NCBI GenBank assembly: GCA_963761005.1
Contig: CAVXFK010000011.1
Coordinates: forward strand, 177,042 to 241,041
Origin: DASWJZ01 sp963761005
Lineage (GTDB): Bacteria > Pseudomonadota > Alphaproteobacteria > Rhizobiales > Afifellaceae
Direction of reading: 5' to 3'
DNA length: 64,000 nt
Under the pieces are notes generated by a model, which saw only the letters and a list, made by a program, of their open reading frames with translations, was not told the DNA's origin and searched no databases. The position numbers and the translations under genes are program-made. Shown in pieces: positions 34,285-42,342 of the stretch (its first letter is position 1; every line of letters begins with the position of its first letter).

Positions 34285-34298
34285 TTGATTCATCTCAA
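34285..34298. promoter_or_regulatory. FNR/FixK-type box upstream of the cupredoxin
   Basis: TTGA-TTCATC-TCAA, an exact TTGA-N6-TCAA match, centred about 121 bases before the ATG at 34413. Anaerobic and denitrifying electron carriers are common targets of FNR/FixK/Nnr regulators, so this site fits its neighbour. Confidence 0.7.
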
Positions 34299-34412
34299 GG
34301 CGACGTTGCTGATTTTCCCGCCTTTTCGAGCCGCAAGCGAGTTGCAAGGAAGCCTGTTGTAAGGCGCCCCCGATAGGCGGCGGGCCGACAGGCTCGGAAG
34401 GGGACGAAACCC

Positions 34413-34919
34413 ATGAAATCATTCAAGAAAATCGGACTGCATATGGCGCCGCTCGCGGCCGGTCTTGTGTTCGCCGTCATGGGGACCGCGGCATGGGCCG
34501 CGGGTACCGTAGTGAACGTGTCACTCTGGGATAAGGGCGCCGAGACGCCGATGGCGACCGACCTGGGGTTTCCGGCGCCCGGCAAGGATATGTCGAATGC
34601 CTCGATGGGCATCGCTGTCAGCCAGGAGACCGTCAAAGCTGGCGAGACAACGTTTGAGGTTCTCAACTCGTCGACGGATGCAATCCACGAGATGATTCTC
34701 GCGCATCTCAAGGATTTGACCCAGGTGCTTCCCTACATTCCCAACGAGAGCAGGGTCGACGAGGACCATATGGAGACTCTGGGCGAAGTTTCGGAGCTTG
34801 ATCCAGGCGCGCGTGGTGCCGTCCGCCTCGACCTCAAGCCGGGTAGCTATCTTCTCTTCTGCAACGTTCCCGGGCACTTCATGGCCGGGATGTGGACCGT
34901 CTTCACAGTAACGCCGTGA
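34413..34919 (+). CDS. Periplasmic blue-copper (cupredoxin) protein
   Basis: A 168-residue protein with a signal peptide (MKSFKKIGLHMAPLAAGLVFAVM..., cleavage after AWA near residue 29). The mature part of about 138 residues has the cupredoxin beta sandwich. Copper ligands are probably His in AIHEMIL (about residue 93), and Cys, His and Met in LFCNVPGHFMAGM (about 150-162). It is likely an electron carrier in the periplasm for terminal oxidases or denitrification enzymes, by analogy with azurin and pseudoazurin. The FNR/FixK-type box supports expression at low oxygen. A strong terminator follows. Confidence 0.86.
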   Translation: MKSFKKIGLHMAPLAAGLVFAVMGTAAWAAGTVVNVSLWDKGAETPMATDLGFPAPGKDMSNASMGIAVSQETVKAGETTFEVLNSSTDAIHEMILAHLKDLTQVLPYIPNESRVDEDHMETLGEVSELDPGARGAVRLDLKPGSYLLFCNVPGHFMAGMWTVFTVTP

Positions 34920-34979
34920 AGTACTGATCTTGGCAGGGTGCACGCGCGCGTGCGCTTTGCCAAGAACTGCGAAAATCCG

Positions 34980-35014
34980 AAGGCCCGGCGCGAAATCCGC
35001 GCCGGGCCTTTTTG
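34980..35014 (+). terminator. Rho-independent terminator after the cupredoxin
   Basis: AAGGCCCGGCGCG (34980-34992) pairs with CGCGCCGGGCCTT (34998-35010), loop AAATC, followed by TTTTT. A 13-base GC-rich stem with a T run is a textbook terminator, and it isolates the cupredoxin transcript. Confidence 0.93.
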
Positions 35015-35186
35015 TTGCCGAGACCGCTAAGGTTGCATGAGCGCTCTCTTGTGGTCGGCATCGCTCAGGGCCGCGGAGCGCTGAAATCCTCTCCCTCGCC
35101 TTAGCCGGTCGGCGGAACGTTCTTGTTTGACCGGGCAGAATTCGGGCAGGCAAGATGGCGTCACACGTCACGGAGAGGAAACGTCA

Positions 35187-36479
35187 ATGGCCGACGAACG
35201 CAAACCCGGTTTCAACACGCTGTCGATCCACGCCGGCGCCAAGCCCGACCCGGCGACCGGCGCCAGGGCGACACCGATCTATCAGACGACCTCCTACGTG
35301 TTCGATGACGTCGAGCATGCCGCCTCGCTGTTCGGGCTGAAGGCGTTCGGCAACATCTACACCCGCATCATGAATCCGACGCAGGCGGTGCTCGAAGAGC
35401 GCGTCGCGGCGCTTGAGGGCGGAACTGCCGCGCTCGCCGTCGCCTCCGGTCACGCCGCGCAGGCGATCACCTTCCACACGATCTGCATGCCGGGCGACGA
35501 GATCGTCGCCGCAAGGAAGCTCTATGGCGGTTCCATCAACCAGCTCGGCTACTCCTTCAAGAGCTTCGGCTGGAAGGTCATCTGGGCAGACACCGACGAT
35601 CTCTCGACCTTCGAGGCGGCGGTCTCGCCGCGCACCAAGGCGATCTTCATCGAGTTGATCGCCAATCCCGGCGGCATCGTCACCGACATCGAGGCGATCG
35701 CCAAGATCGCCCACAAGGCCGGAGTGCCGCTCATCGTCGACAATACGCTGGCGACGCCCTATCTCTGCCGGCCCTTCGAGCATGGCGCCGATATCGTCGT
35801 GCATTCGCTGACGAAGTTCATGGGCGGCCACGGCAACTCGATCGGTGGCGTCATCGTCGACGGCGGCTCGTTCAACTGGTCGGCGGAGGCGGGGCGCTAT
35901 CCGCTGCTCTCCGAGCCGCGTCCCGAGTATCACGGCGTGAAGCTGCACGAGACGTTCGGCAACTTCGCTTTCGCGATCGCCGCGCGCGTGCTCGGGCTGC
36001 GCGATCTCGGTCCCGCGATCTCGCCCTTCAACGCCTTCCTCTTCATCACCGGCATCGAGACGCTGCCGCTCAGGATGCAGCGCCATTCCGACAACGCGCT
36101 CGCGGTAGCGAAATGGCTGAAGGATCAGTCCGAGGTGACCTGGGTGAGCTATGCCGGTCTTCCCGGCGACCGCTACAACAACCTCGCCAAGCGCTATGTC
36201 CCGAAAGGCGCCGGCGCGGTGATGACCTTCGGCGTGCGCGGCGGCTACGACGCCGGCGTGAAGATCGTGGAGAGCGCGAAGCTCTTCTCGCACCTCGCCA
36301 ATATCGGCGACACGAAGTCGCTCATCATCCACCCGGCGTCGACCACGCACAGCCAGCTCTCCGACGAGGCCAAGGTAGCGTCGGGCGCGGGCCCGGACAC
36401 GGTGCGCCTCTCCGTCGGGATCGAGGATGTCGAAGACATCATCGCCGACCTCGACCAGGCGCTGAAAGCGGCAGCCTGA
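35187..36479 (+). CDS. metY: O-acetylhomoserine aminocarboxypropyltransferase
   Basis: PLP enzyme of 430 residues of the Met-gamma family that makes homocysteine from O-acetylhomoserine and sulfide. It has GFNTLSIHAG at the N terminus, the cofactor-contacting SGHAAQA and DNTLATPY, the lysine in HSLTKFMGGHGNS (about residue 213) and the C-terminal DTVRLSVGIEDVEDI. The length and the long central insert match MetY rather than MetB/MetC. The ATG at 35187 has CGGAGAGG upstream. With MetC at 17.6 kb it gives both the sulfhydrylation and transsulfuration routes. The leader (35015-35186) was checked for a SAM-II pattern and none was clear. Confidence 0.93.
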   Translation: MADERKPGFNTLSIHAGAKPDPATGARATPIYQTTSYVFDDVEHAASLFGLKAFGNIYTRIMNPTQAVLEERVAALEGGTAALAVASGHAAQAITFHTICMPGDEIVAARKLYGGSINQLGYSFKSFGWKVIWADTDDLSTFEAAVSPRTKAIFIELIANPGGIVTDIEAIAKIAHKAGVPLIVDNTLATPYLCRPFEHGADIVVHSLTKFMGGHGNSIGGVIVDGGSFNWSAEAGRYPLLSEPRPEYHGVKLHETFGNFAFAIAARVLGLRDLGPAISPFNAFLFITGIETLPLRMQRHSDNALAVAKWLKDQSEVTWVSYAGLPGDRYNNLAKRYVPKGAGAVMTFGVRGGYDAGVKIVESAKLFSHLANIGDTKSLIIHPASTTHSQLSDEAKVASGAGPDTVRLSVGIEDVEDIIADLDQALKAAA

Positions 36480-36543
36480 CCCAGCAGTGCATCTTTGCCG
36501 GCCCGCGGAGCGAGCTTCGCGGACCGGGTTCGCGAGGAGCCGC

Positions 36544-37689
36544 TTAGGCCGCCGGCAGCGGCGCGGGCTCGAACGGATCGAGCACCCCCTGATCGAGGAG
36601 GAGACGCCGCCGCTCGTTCTCGAGCTGCATCATCGTCACCTCCGCCTTTTGCTTCTCCAGCTTGATCATCATCGCCGCCTCGCGTTCGGGCTCGGCGGAG
36701 CAGCAATGCGCGAGCTCCGGATCGTAGACGAGCCCATCGGTGGGCAGCGAGATCGGACGCTTCTGCTCGACAACCTCGCCGACCTTCGGGAGAAGCTTGA
36801 GCGCCGCCTTGATCTCGTCCTGGACCGGCTTCGGCAGCCAGGCGACGTCGTCGGTCGTATGCCAATCTTGCGGGACATTCGGCGCGATGACGCGGAAGAC
36901 GATTTCGCTGACCCTGGTGCTGAAGGTGTAAAGCTCCACGATCTTGCGTACGAAATAAGTCACGGCCCGGCATTCATTGTCGTTCTGGATAGTGCGTTTG
37001 GTGACGTCCACCGTCTCCTTGTCTTCGTAGGTGCTGACCACGGTCGAACGTTCAGCGTGGGTGAGTTGCGAGGACTGCTGGATCGACTGGTTGAACTGAT
37101 CGGACACGGCTGTGACGTGCAGCAAGTTGTGGTCGGTGACGTTGACCGAGACTGACGCGCTGCCTTTCGGAAGGCCGATCAGACCCCCAAGACCGCCGCC
37201 AACCGAGACGGATGTGCTGCCCTTCACGTTGGAAAGGCTCTCGCTCAGCGAATCCATCGTATTGGTCGTGTGCGCCTGATGCACGGCCGAGAAATACTGC
37301 ATGAATGTCGTCTGCACTGAAAAGCGCTGCTCGGCGCTCGTGACCTGCCGGTAGCGGTCGCTGTGGTAGAGCGTCACCGTCTCGCCGGGGAGAAGCGTGA
37401 CGGTATAGGCGAGCGGTCCGTGCTGCTTGCCGATCAGGCAGAGGCGGTGCTCGTAGGTGATGCGGAACTCGATGAAGAGACCGCGGCCGAAATCGGCGGT
37501 CTGCGCGCCCCCACCCTGCACGATCGGGACGCGGAAGAACTTCTGCTCGTACCACACCATGCATTGCTCGCCGCGTTGCCACGGCGGGTCGCAGGGACTG
37601 ACACAGCATTCGTCTGGGACGGGAAGGACGACCGATCCGTCGTCGTGGGAATCCTGAGGGTCCTCTTTGGCCGCATTGTCTGGTGACAT
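36544..37689 (-). CDS. 381-residue protein of unknown function
   Basis: No family is recognised. The start at 37689 is sure: GGGAGGTTT lies before it. The N terminus is acidic with a Cys-rich cluster (DECCVSPCDPPWQRGEQCMVWYEQKF). A beta-rich region follows (FFRVPIVQGGG, FIEFRITYEHRLCLIGKQHGPLAYTVTLLPGE). Then comes a Ser/Val/Gly stretch (TSVSVGGGLGGLIGLPKGSASVSVN) resembling a beta hairpin that could enter a membrane or form a filament contact. Next is a conserved-looking YFVRKIVELYTFSTRVSEIVFRV region, and finally a charged coiled-coil (about residues 335-370) rich in Glu/Lys/Arg/Met. There is no signal peptide. The gene is solitary, convergent with metY and divergent from lpdA. Confidence 0.6.
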   Translation of the reverse strand: MSPDNAAKEDPQDSHDDGSVVLPVPDECCVSPCDPPWQRGEQCMVWYEQKFFRVPIVQGGGAQTADFGRGLFIEFRITYEHRLCLIGKQHGPLAYTVTLLPGETVTLYHSDRYRQVTSAEQRFSVQTTFMQYFSAVHQAHTTNTMDSLSESLSNVKGSTSVSVGGGLGGLIGLPKGSASVSVNVTDHNLLHVTAVSDQFNQSIQQSSQLTHAERSTVVSTYEDKETVDVTKRTIQNDNECRAVTYFVRKIVELYTFSTRVSEIVFRVIAPNVPQDWHTTDDVAWLPKPVQDEIKAALKLLPKVGEVVEQKRPISLPTDGLVYDPELAHCCSAEPEREAAMMIKLEKQKAEVTMMQLENERRRLLLDQGVLDPFEPAPLPAA

Positions 37690-37923
37690 GATAAACCTCC
37701 CGAGCAGCCACCAGCAGACCCGAGCGCAGCTAATGCCACAGCTACTACGTGAGCAAATCACATCTATTGAATGTGCCAATCTTGGTATGGCGAGTCCTAA
37801 TGGCGATGCGAGAAGCCGACGTGCCGGGCGCATAGCTGACCGGCACGACCGTCAGTGGCATCGTGCGGGCGGAGCGGCTATGTGAGACGACAAGAAGACG
37901 CCGGCGGGTAGCGGGGAGCTGAA

Positions 37924-39339
37924 ATGGCCCAGAACTACGACGTGATCATCATCGGCTCCGGTCCCGGCGGCTATGTCGGGGCGATCCGCGCCGCGCAGCT
38001 CGGCCTGAAGACGGCGGTCGTAGAGAAGAGCTATGTCGGCGGCGTCTGCCCGAACTGGGGCTGCATCCCGACGAAGGCGCTTCTGCGCTCAGCCGACATC
38101 TATCATGCAATGCTGCATGCCAAGGACTACGGCCTCTCCGCCAAGGACGTCGCGGTCGACATCGGCGCGGTGGTGAAGCGCTCGCGCGGCATCGCCAATC
38201 AGATGTCGAACGGCGTCGCCTTCCTTTTGAAGAAGAACAAGGTCGATCTGATCTGGGGCGGCGCGAAGATCGCAGCGAAGGGCAAGGTCGCCGTCGCGCA
38301 GGCCGAGAATGCGCCGAAGGGCGCGCTGGGGCCGGGCGAGTATTCGGCGAAGCACGTCATCGTCGCGACCGGCGCGCGCCCGCGAGCGCTGCCGGGCCTT
38401 GAGCCCGACAAGAAGCTCGTCTGGACCTATTTCGAGGCGATGGTGCCGCCGGAGCTTCCGAAGTCGCTGCTCGTCGTCGGTTCGGGCGCGATCGGCATCG
38501 AGTTCGCATCCTTCTTCCGGACGATCGGGTCGGAAGTCACCGTCGTTGAGATCCTGCCGCAGATCCTTCCCGTCGAGGACGCCGAGATCGCCGCGCACGC
38601 GAGGAAGCGCTTCGAGAAGGCCGGCATCAAGATTCACACCGAGGCCAAGGTCACGAAGCTCGACAAGGACAAGGACGGCGTGACCGCGACGCTCGAGTTG
38701 AAGGGCGGAAAGACCGAAACGCTGAAGGTCGATCGCGTCATCTCCGCCGTCGGCGTGGTCGGCAACATCGAAGGGCTCGGTCTCGAAGCGCTAGGCGTGA
38801 AGACCGACCGTGGCATCGTCGTCGTCGACGGCCTCGGCCGCACCAATGTCGAGGGTATCTACGCGGTTGGTGACGTGGCCGGTCCGCCGATGCTGGCGCA
38901 CAAGGCGGAGCACGAGGGCGTGATCTGCGTCGAGGCCATCGCCGGCAACAAGCCGCATCCGATCGACAAGCTGAAAATCCCCGGCTGCACCTATTGCAGC
39001 CCGCAGATCGCCTCCGTCGGTTTGACCGAGGCGAAGGCGAAAGAGGGCGGCCGTCAGGTGAAGGTCGGGCACTTCCCCTTCATCGGTAACGGCAAGGCGA
39101 TCGCGCTCGGCGAGCCGGACGGGCTGGTGAAAACCGTCTTCGACGCCAAAACCGGGCAGCTTCTCGGCGCCCATATGGTCGGGGCGGAAGTCACGGAATT
39201 AATTCAGGGATTTGTCGTCGCGATGAACCTCGAGACCACCGAGGCGGAGCTGATCGAGAGCGTCTTCCCGCACCCGACCATCTCCGAGACGATGCACGAA
39301 AGCGTGCTTGACGCCTACGGGCGTGTTATCCACGTTTGA
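37924..39339 (+). CDS. lpdA: Dihydrolipoyl dehydrogenase
   Basis: E3 subunit of 2-oxoacid dehydrogenase complexes, 471 residues. FAD-binding IGSGPGGYVGAIRA and the redox disulfide GGVCPNWGCIPTKAL (about 40-54) are near the N terminus. NAD-binding VGSGAIGIEFA is near residue 190, the second FAD site YAVGDVAG near 314, and C-terminal HPHPT-type HPTISETMHE carries the base for the partner active site. The following gene order glsB-lipA-coq10 is the one found beside the pyruvate dehydrogenase genes in this order. Here E1 and E2 genes are not directly upstream within the window. Confidence 0.95.
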   Translation: MAQNYDVIIIGSGPGGYVGAIRAAQLGLKTAVVEKSYVGGVCPNWGCIPTKALLRSADIYHAMLHAKDYGLSAKDVAVDIGAVVKRSRGIANQMSNGVAFLLKKNKVDLIWGGAKIAAKGKVAVAQAENAPKGALGPGEYSAKHVIVATGARPRALPGLEPDKKLVWTYFEAMVPPELPKSLLVVGSGAIGIEFASFFRTIGSEVTVVEILPQILPVEDAEIAAHARKRFEKAGIKIHTEAKVTKLDKDKDGVTATLELKGGKTETLKVDRVISAVGVVGNIEGLGLEALGVKTDRGIVVVDGLGRTNVEGIYAVGDVAGPPMLAHKAEHEGVICVEAIAGNKPHPIDKLKIPGCTYCSPQIASVGLTEAKAKEGGRQVKVGHFPFIGNGKAIALGEPDGLVKTVFDAKTGQLLGAHMVGAEVTELIQGFVVAMNLETTEAELIESVFPHPTISETMHESVLDAYGRVIHV

Positions 39340-39390
39340 GCGTGGAACCGCCCTCGCGGGCGCGAGATATCGGAGTGGGAGGCAGGAGAC

Positions 39391-39646
39391 ATGGTGGGTG
39401 TTGGCTGGATCATGACGGTCATTCTCGGCGGGCTCGCCGGGTGGATCGCCGAGAAGCTCATGAAGAGCGACATCGGGGATCATCGGCAACATCATCCTCG
39501 GCATCGTTGGCGCCGTGGTTCTGAACGCGATCCTGCGAGGCCTCTCGATCCTGCCGCCTGCGAGCTTGATCGGGCAGCTCATCGTCGCGATTGTCGGCGC
39601 CTGCCTGTTGATCTTTGGCTGGCGGGTTATCCGCGGCCGCAACTGA
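39391..39646 (+). CDS. GlsB/YeaQ/YmgE-family membrane protein (single-base frameshift)
   Basis: Transglycosylase-associated family protein of about 84 residues when corrected. It starts MVGVGWIMTVILGGLAGWIAEKLMKSDIG and, after removing one G from CGGGG at 39474-39477, continues IIGNIILGIVGAVVLNAILRG and ends RVIRGRN at 39646. Three transmembrane segments result. As written, the frame after the run of G is nonsense. It sits between lpdA and lipA in the conserved order. The function is unknown; E. coli relatives are stress-induced. Confidence 0.78.
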
Positions 39647-39656
39647 TCGGACTCCC

Positions 39657-40622
39657 GTGGTCACGCTGATCGATACGCTTGAGAACGCCGCCGGCGGCAA
39701 GCCGCGCCCGCGTCACCCGGAAAAGGCGCACCGGCCCGACAATCCGGTGCTCAGGAAGCCGGAATGGATTCGCGTGCGCGCGCCGGGCTCGCCCGAATGG
39801 GCGAAGACGCGCGACATCGTGCGCGAGAACAAGCTCGTCACCGTCTGTGAGGAGGCGGGCTGCCCGAACATCGGCGAGTGCTGGGCGAAGAAGCACGCGA
39901 CCTTCATGATCCTCGGCGACACGTGCACGCGCGCCTGCGCCTTCTGCAACGTGAAGACCGGGCTCCCAGGCGTGGTCGAAGCCGACGAGCCGGCACGCGT
40001 CGCCGATGCCGTCGCCAAGATGGGCCTGAACCACGTAGTCGTCACCTCCGTTGATCGCGACGACCTGGACGACGGCGGGGCAGGGCACTTCGCCGCCGTG
40101 ATCCGCGCCATACGGGAGCGCTCACCGGAGACGACGATCGAGGTGCTGACGCCGGATTTCCTGCGCAAGGATGGCGCGCTCGAAATCGTGGTCGAGGCGC
40201 GACCCGACGTGTTCAACCACAATCTTGAGACTGTCCCGTCGCTCTATCTGACAGTCCGCCCCGGCGCTCGCTACTTCCATTCGATCCGGCTGCTTCAACG
40301 GGTTAAGGAGCTCGACCCGCAGATGTTCACGAAGTCCGGGATCATGGTCGGCCTTGGCGAGACGCGGAACGAAGTGCTGCAGCTCATGGATGACCTCCGC
40401 ACCGCGGACGTCGATTTCCTGACCGTCGGCCAGTATCTGCAGCCGACGCCGAAGCATCATGCGGTGAAGGAGTTTGTCACGCCGGAGGCGTTCAAATCCT
40501 ACGAGACGATCGCCTACACGAAGGGCTTCCTGCTCGTCTCGGCGAGCCCGCTCACCCGCTCATCGCATCACGCCGGCGAGGATTTCGCTCGGCTGAGGGC
40601 TGCCCGCGCCGCGCGCATCTGA
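39657..40622 (+). CDS. lipA: Lipoyl synthase
   Basis: Radical-SAM enzyme of 321 residues that inserts two sulfur atoms into the octanoyl chain on E2 and H proteins. The auxiliary 4Fe-4S ligands lie in VCEEAGCPNIGECW (about residues 62-75) and the radical-SAM cluster in CTRACAFCNVKTG (about 91-103); the C-terminal RSSHHAGEDF provides the Ser ligand. Start GTG 39657 is preferred to the in-frame ATG at 39615, which lies within the preceding gene. It is directly beside lpdA, whose complex it modifies. Confidence 0.95.
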   Translation: MVTLIDTLENAAGGKPRPRHPEKAHRPDNPVLRKPEWIRVRAPGSPEWAKTRDIVRENKLVTVCEEAGCPNIGECWAKKHATFMILGDTCTRACAFCNVKTGLPGVVEADEPARVADAVAKMGLNHVVVTSVDRDDLDDGGAGHFAAVIRAIRERSPETTIEVLTPDFLRKDGALEIVVEARPDVFNHNLETVPSLYLTVRPGARYFHSIRLLQRVKELDPQMFTKSGIMVGLGETRNEVLQLMDDLRTADVDFLTVGQYLQPTPKHHAVKEFVTPEAFKSYETIAYTKGFLLVSASPLTRSSHHAGEDFARLRAARAARI

Positions 40623-40637
40623 TAGACCCCGCGGTCG

Positions 40638-41096
40638 ATGCCGCAATTCAAAACGACGCGCCGGGTCGGGCATTCGGCCGAGAAGATGTTCAACCTCGTC
40701 GCCGACGTTGAGCGCTATCCCGAATTCGTCCCGTTCTGCGAGCGGCTGAACGTGCGCGGACGGCGGAGCGAAGCCGAGCGCGAGGTGCTCGTCGCCGACA
40801 TGACCATCGGCTACAAGCTCGTGCGCGAGACTTTCACCTCCAAGGTGACGCTCGACCGCGCGGCGCTTGAAATCCGCGCCGACTACCTCGACGGCCCGTT
40901 CCGCTTCATGGAGAATTCCTGGCATTTCCGTCCGCTCGACGCTGGCGGGTCGGAGATCAGTTTCGAGATCGCCTACGAGTTCAAGAGCCGAGCGCTCGCG
41001 CTTCTTATGGGCGCTATCTTCGACCGCGTCTTCCGCACCTTCGCCCATGCCTTCGAAATGCGCGCGGACAAGATTTATGGAAATGCGTTGGGGTAA
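40638..41096 (+). CDS. COQ10/RatA-type START-domain protein
   Basis: A 152-residue protein of the SRPBCC fold, matching COQ10, which binds ubiquinone and aids its transport or synthesis. Typical text is FKTTRRVGHSAEKMFNLVADVERYPEFVPFCERL and SWHFRPLDAGGSEISFEIAYEFKSRALALLMG. The name RatA (ribosome toxin) is used in E. coli for a relative, but no antitoxin partner is here. It follows lipA by 15 bases, an arrangement conserved in the order. Confidence 0.9.
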   Translation: MPQFKTTRRVGHSAEKMFNLVADVERYPEFVPFCERLNVRGRRSEAEREVLVADMTIGYKLVRETFTSKVTLDRAALEIRADYLDGPFRFMENSWHFRPLDAGGSEISFEIAYEFKSRALALLMGAIFDRVFRTFAHAFEMRADKIYGNALG

Positions 41097-41107
41097 GGGG
41101 AGATCAG

Positions 41108-41761
41108 ATGGCTGAGAGCAGTGGAAACGGAAGCGCGAGGTTCGAGGACGTGGTGACGTCGGTGGCGATGCTGCGCGAGGTCGTTCCCGAACCCGACGAA
41201 CTCGTCAAGGAGAAGGTGATCTCGATCGTCGACGAGACGGCGGCACGCTTCATCGCGGCCTCGCCGTTTCTCCTGATCGCCACCACGGACGCGGGCGGCA
41301 TTCTCGACGTCTCGCCGAAGGGCGACCCCGCCGGCTTCGTGAAGGTGCTCGACGAAAAGACGATCGCGATCCCCGACCGGCTGGGCAATGGTCGGCTCGA
41401 CACACTGCGCAACATTCTCGCAAATCCGAATGTCGGTCTGATCTTCCTGATCCCCGGCGCCGGTCACACGCTGCGCGTCTCCGGCCGCGCGACGGTCGTG
41501 CGGGACCGGGCGCTGCGCAAAGAGTTGGCCTTTAAGGGCAAGGTGCCGGATCATGCGATCGTGGTCGACGTGGATCGCGTGCTGTCGCATTGCACGAAAT
41601 GCATGGTTCGCTCCGGGCTGTGGAAGGAGGAGAAGTGGCCGGACACCGCCAACGTGCCGTCTCTCGCCGAGATCCTCGTCGCGCACGCGAAGCTCGAGGC
41701 CGCAGCCAAGACCGAGATCCAGGACTTGATCGACACCGACATCTCGGAGCGCCTGTACTGA
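41108..41761 (+). CDS. Pyridoxamine-phosphate-oxidase-family flavoprotein
   Basis: A 217-residue split-barrel protein of the MSMEG_1061/PNPOx-like group. ASPFLLIATTDAGGILDVSPKGDPAGFV (about residues 50-77) is the FMN-binding strand pair, and LRNILANPNVGLIFLIPG and LRVSGRATVVRD are the next strands. The C terminus CTKCMVRSGLWKEEKW is characteristic of this family. FMN or F420 may be bound; the substrate is unknown. AGATCAG is near its ATG, 11 bases after the previous gene. Confidence 0.85.
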   Translation: MAESSGNGSARFEDVVTSVAMLREVVPEPDELVKEKVISIVDETAARFIAASPFLLIATTDAGGILDVSPKGDPAGFVKVLDEKTIAIPDRLGNGRLDTLRNILANPNVGLIFLIPGAGHTLRVSGRATVVRDRALRKELAFKGKVPDHAIVVDVDRVLSHCTKCMVRSGLWKEEKWPDTANVPSLAEILVAHAKLEAAAKTEIQDLIDTDISERLY

Positions 41762-41847
41762 AGGGTAGGGCGGAGCGACGTTCGGCGACGCACCTCAGAT
41801 CGGCGTAGTGCCGAGCTCTGCGACCTAGGGAGAGGGCTGCACGCGCG

Positions 41848-42342
41848 TCATAGAAGTGCGCGTACCATGCTGACCGCCTCCGCGACCGAGGCCAGGCGTA
41901 TCTGCCGCCTACCGATGTCGCCGAAGCGCTTCTCGCGATGCAGCCGGTCGGCGCCGTGCCGCGCCGCGCCAAAATGCACGAGGCCTACCGGCTTCGCTTC
42001 TGTCCCGCCGCCGGGTCCGGCGACGCCGGTGACGGAGACCGCAATGTCGGCGCGCGAATGCTTCAGCGCGCCTTCCGCCATTGCGCGCGCCACGGCTTCG
42101 CTGACCGCGCCGTGCTTTTCAATGAGCGCGGGGGGGACGCCGAGCATCTCCGCCTTCGCCTCGTTCGAGTAGGTGACGAAGCCGCGCTCGAACACATCGG
42201 AAGAGCCCGGCACCTCGGTCAGGATCGCTGCGATCAGCCCCCCCGTGCAGGATTCCGCCGTTGCGAGCTTCAGCCCGCGGGCACGAAACGTCGCGAGCAG
42301 CGCCCCGGCCTCTTTCACAAGCGCGTCGAAGTCGGCGCTCAC
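41848..42342 (-). CDS. CinA C-terminal domain protein (NMN amidohydrolase, PncC type)
   Basis: A 164-residue single-domain CinA/PncC protein. The active-site segment TAESCTGGLIAAILTEVPGSS (Ser and Thr) and the following FERGFVTYSNEAKAEMLGV and SVTGVAGPGGGTEAKPVGLV are family signatures. It deamidates nicotinamide mononucleotide to nicotinate mononucleotide for NAD recycling. The ATG at 42342 overlaps the stop of ispDF by 4 bases (ATGA), so the two are translated together, an arrangement conserved in the order. Confidence 0.92.
   Translation of the reverse strand: MSADFDALVKEAGALLATFRARGLKLATAESCTGGLIAAILTEVPGSSDVFERGFVTYSNEAKAEMLGVPPALIEKHGAVSEAVARAMAEGALKHSRADIAVSVTGVAGPGGGTEAKPVGLVHFGAARHGADRLHREKRFGDIGRRQIRLASVAEAVSMVRALL

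Noticed and set aside
35015..35186. Possible SAM-II riboswitch before metY
   Set aside because: metY leaders in this group often carry one, but the conserved core and pseudoknot pairing could not be found here.
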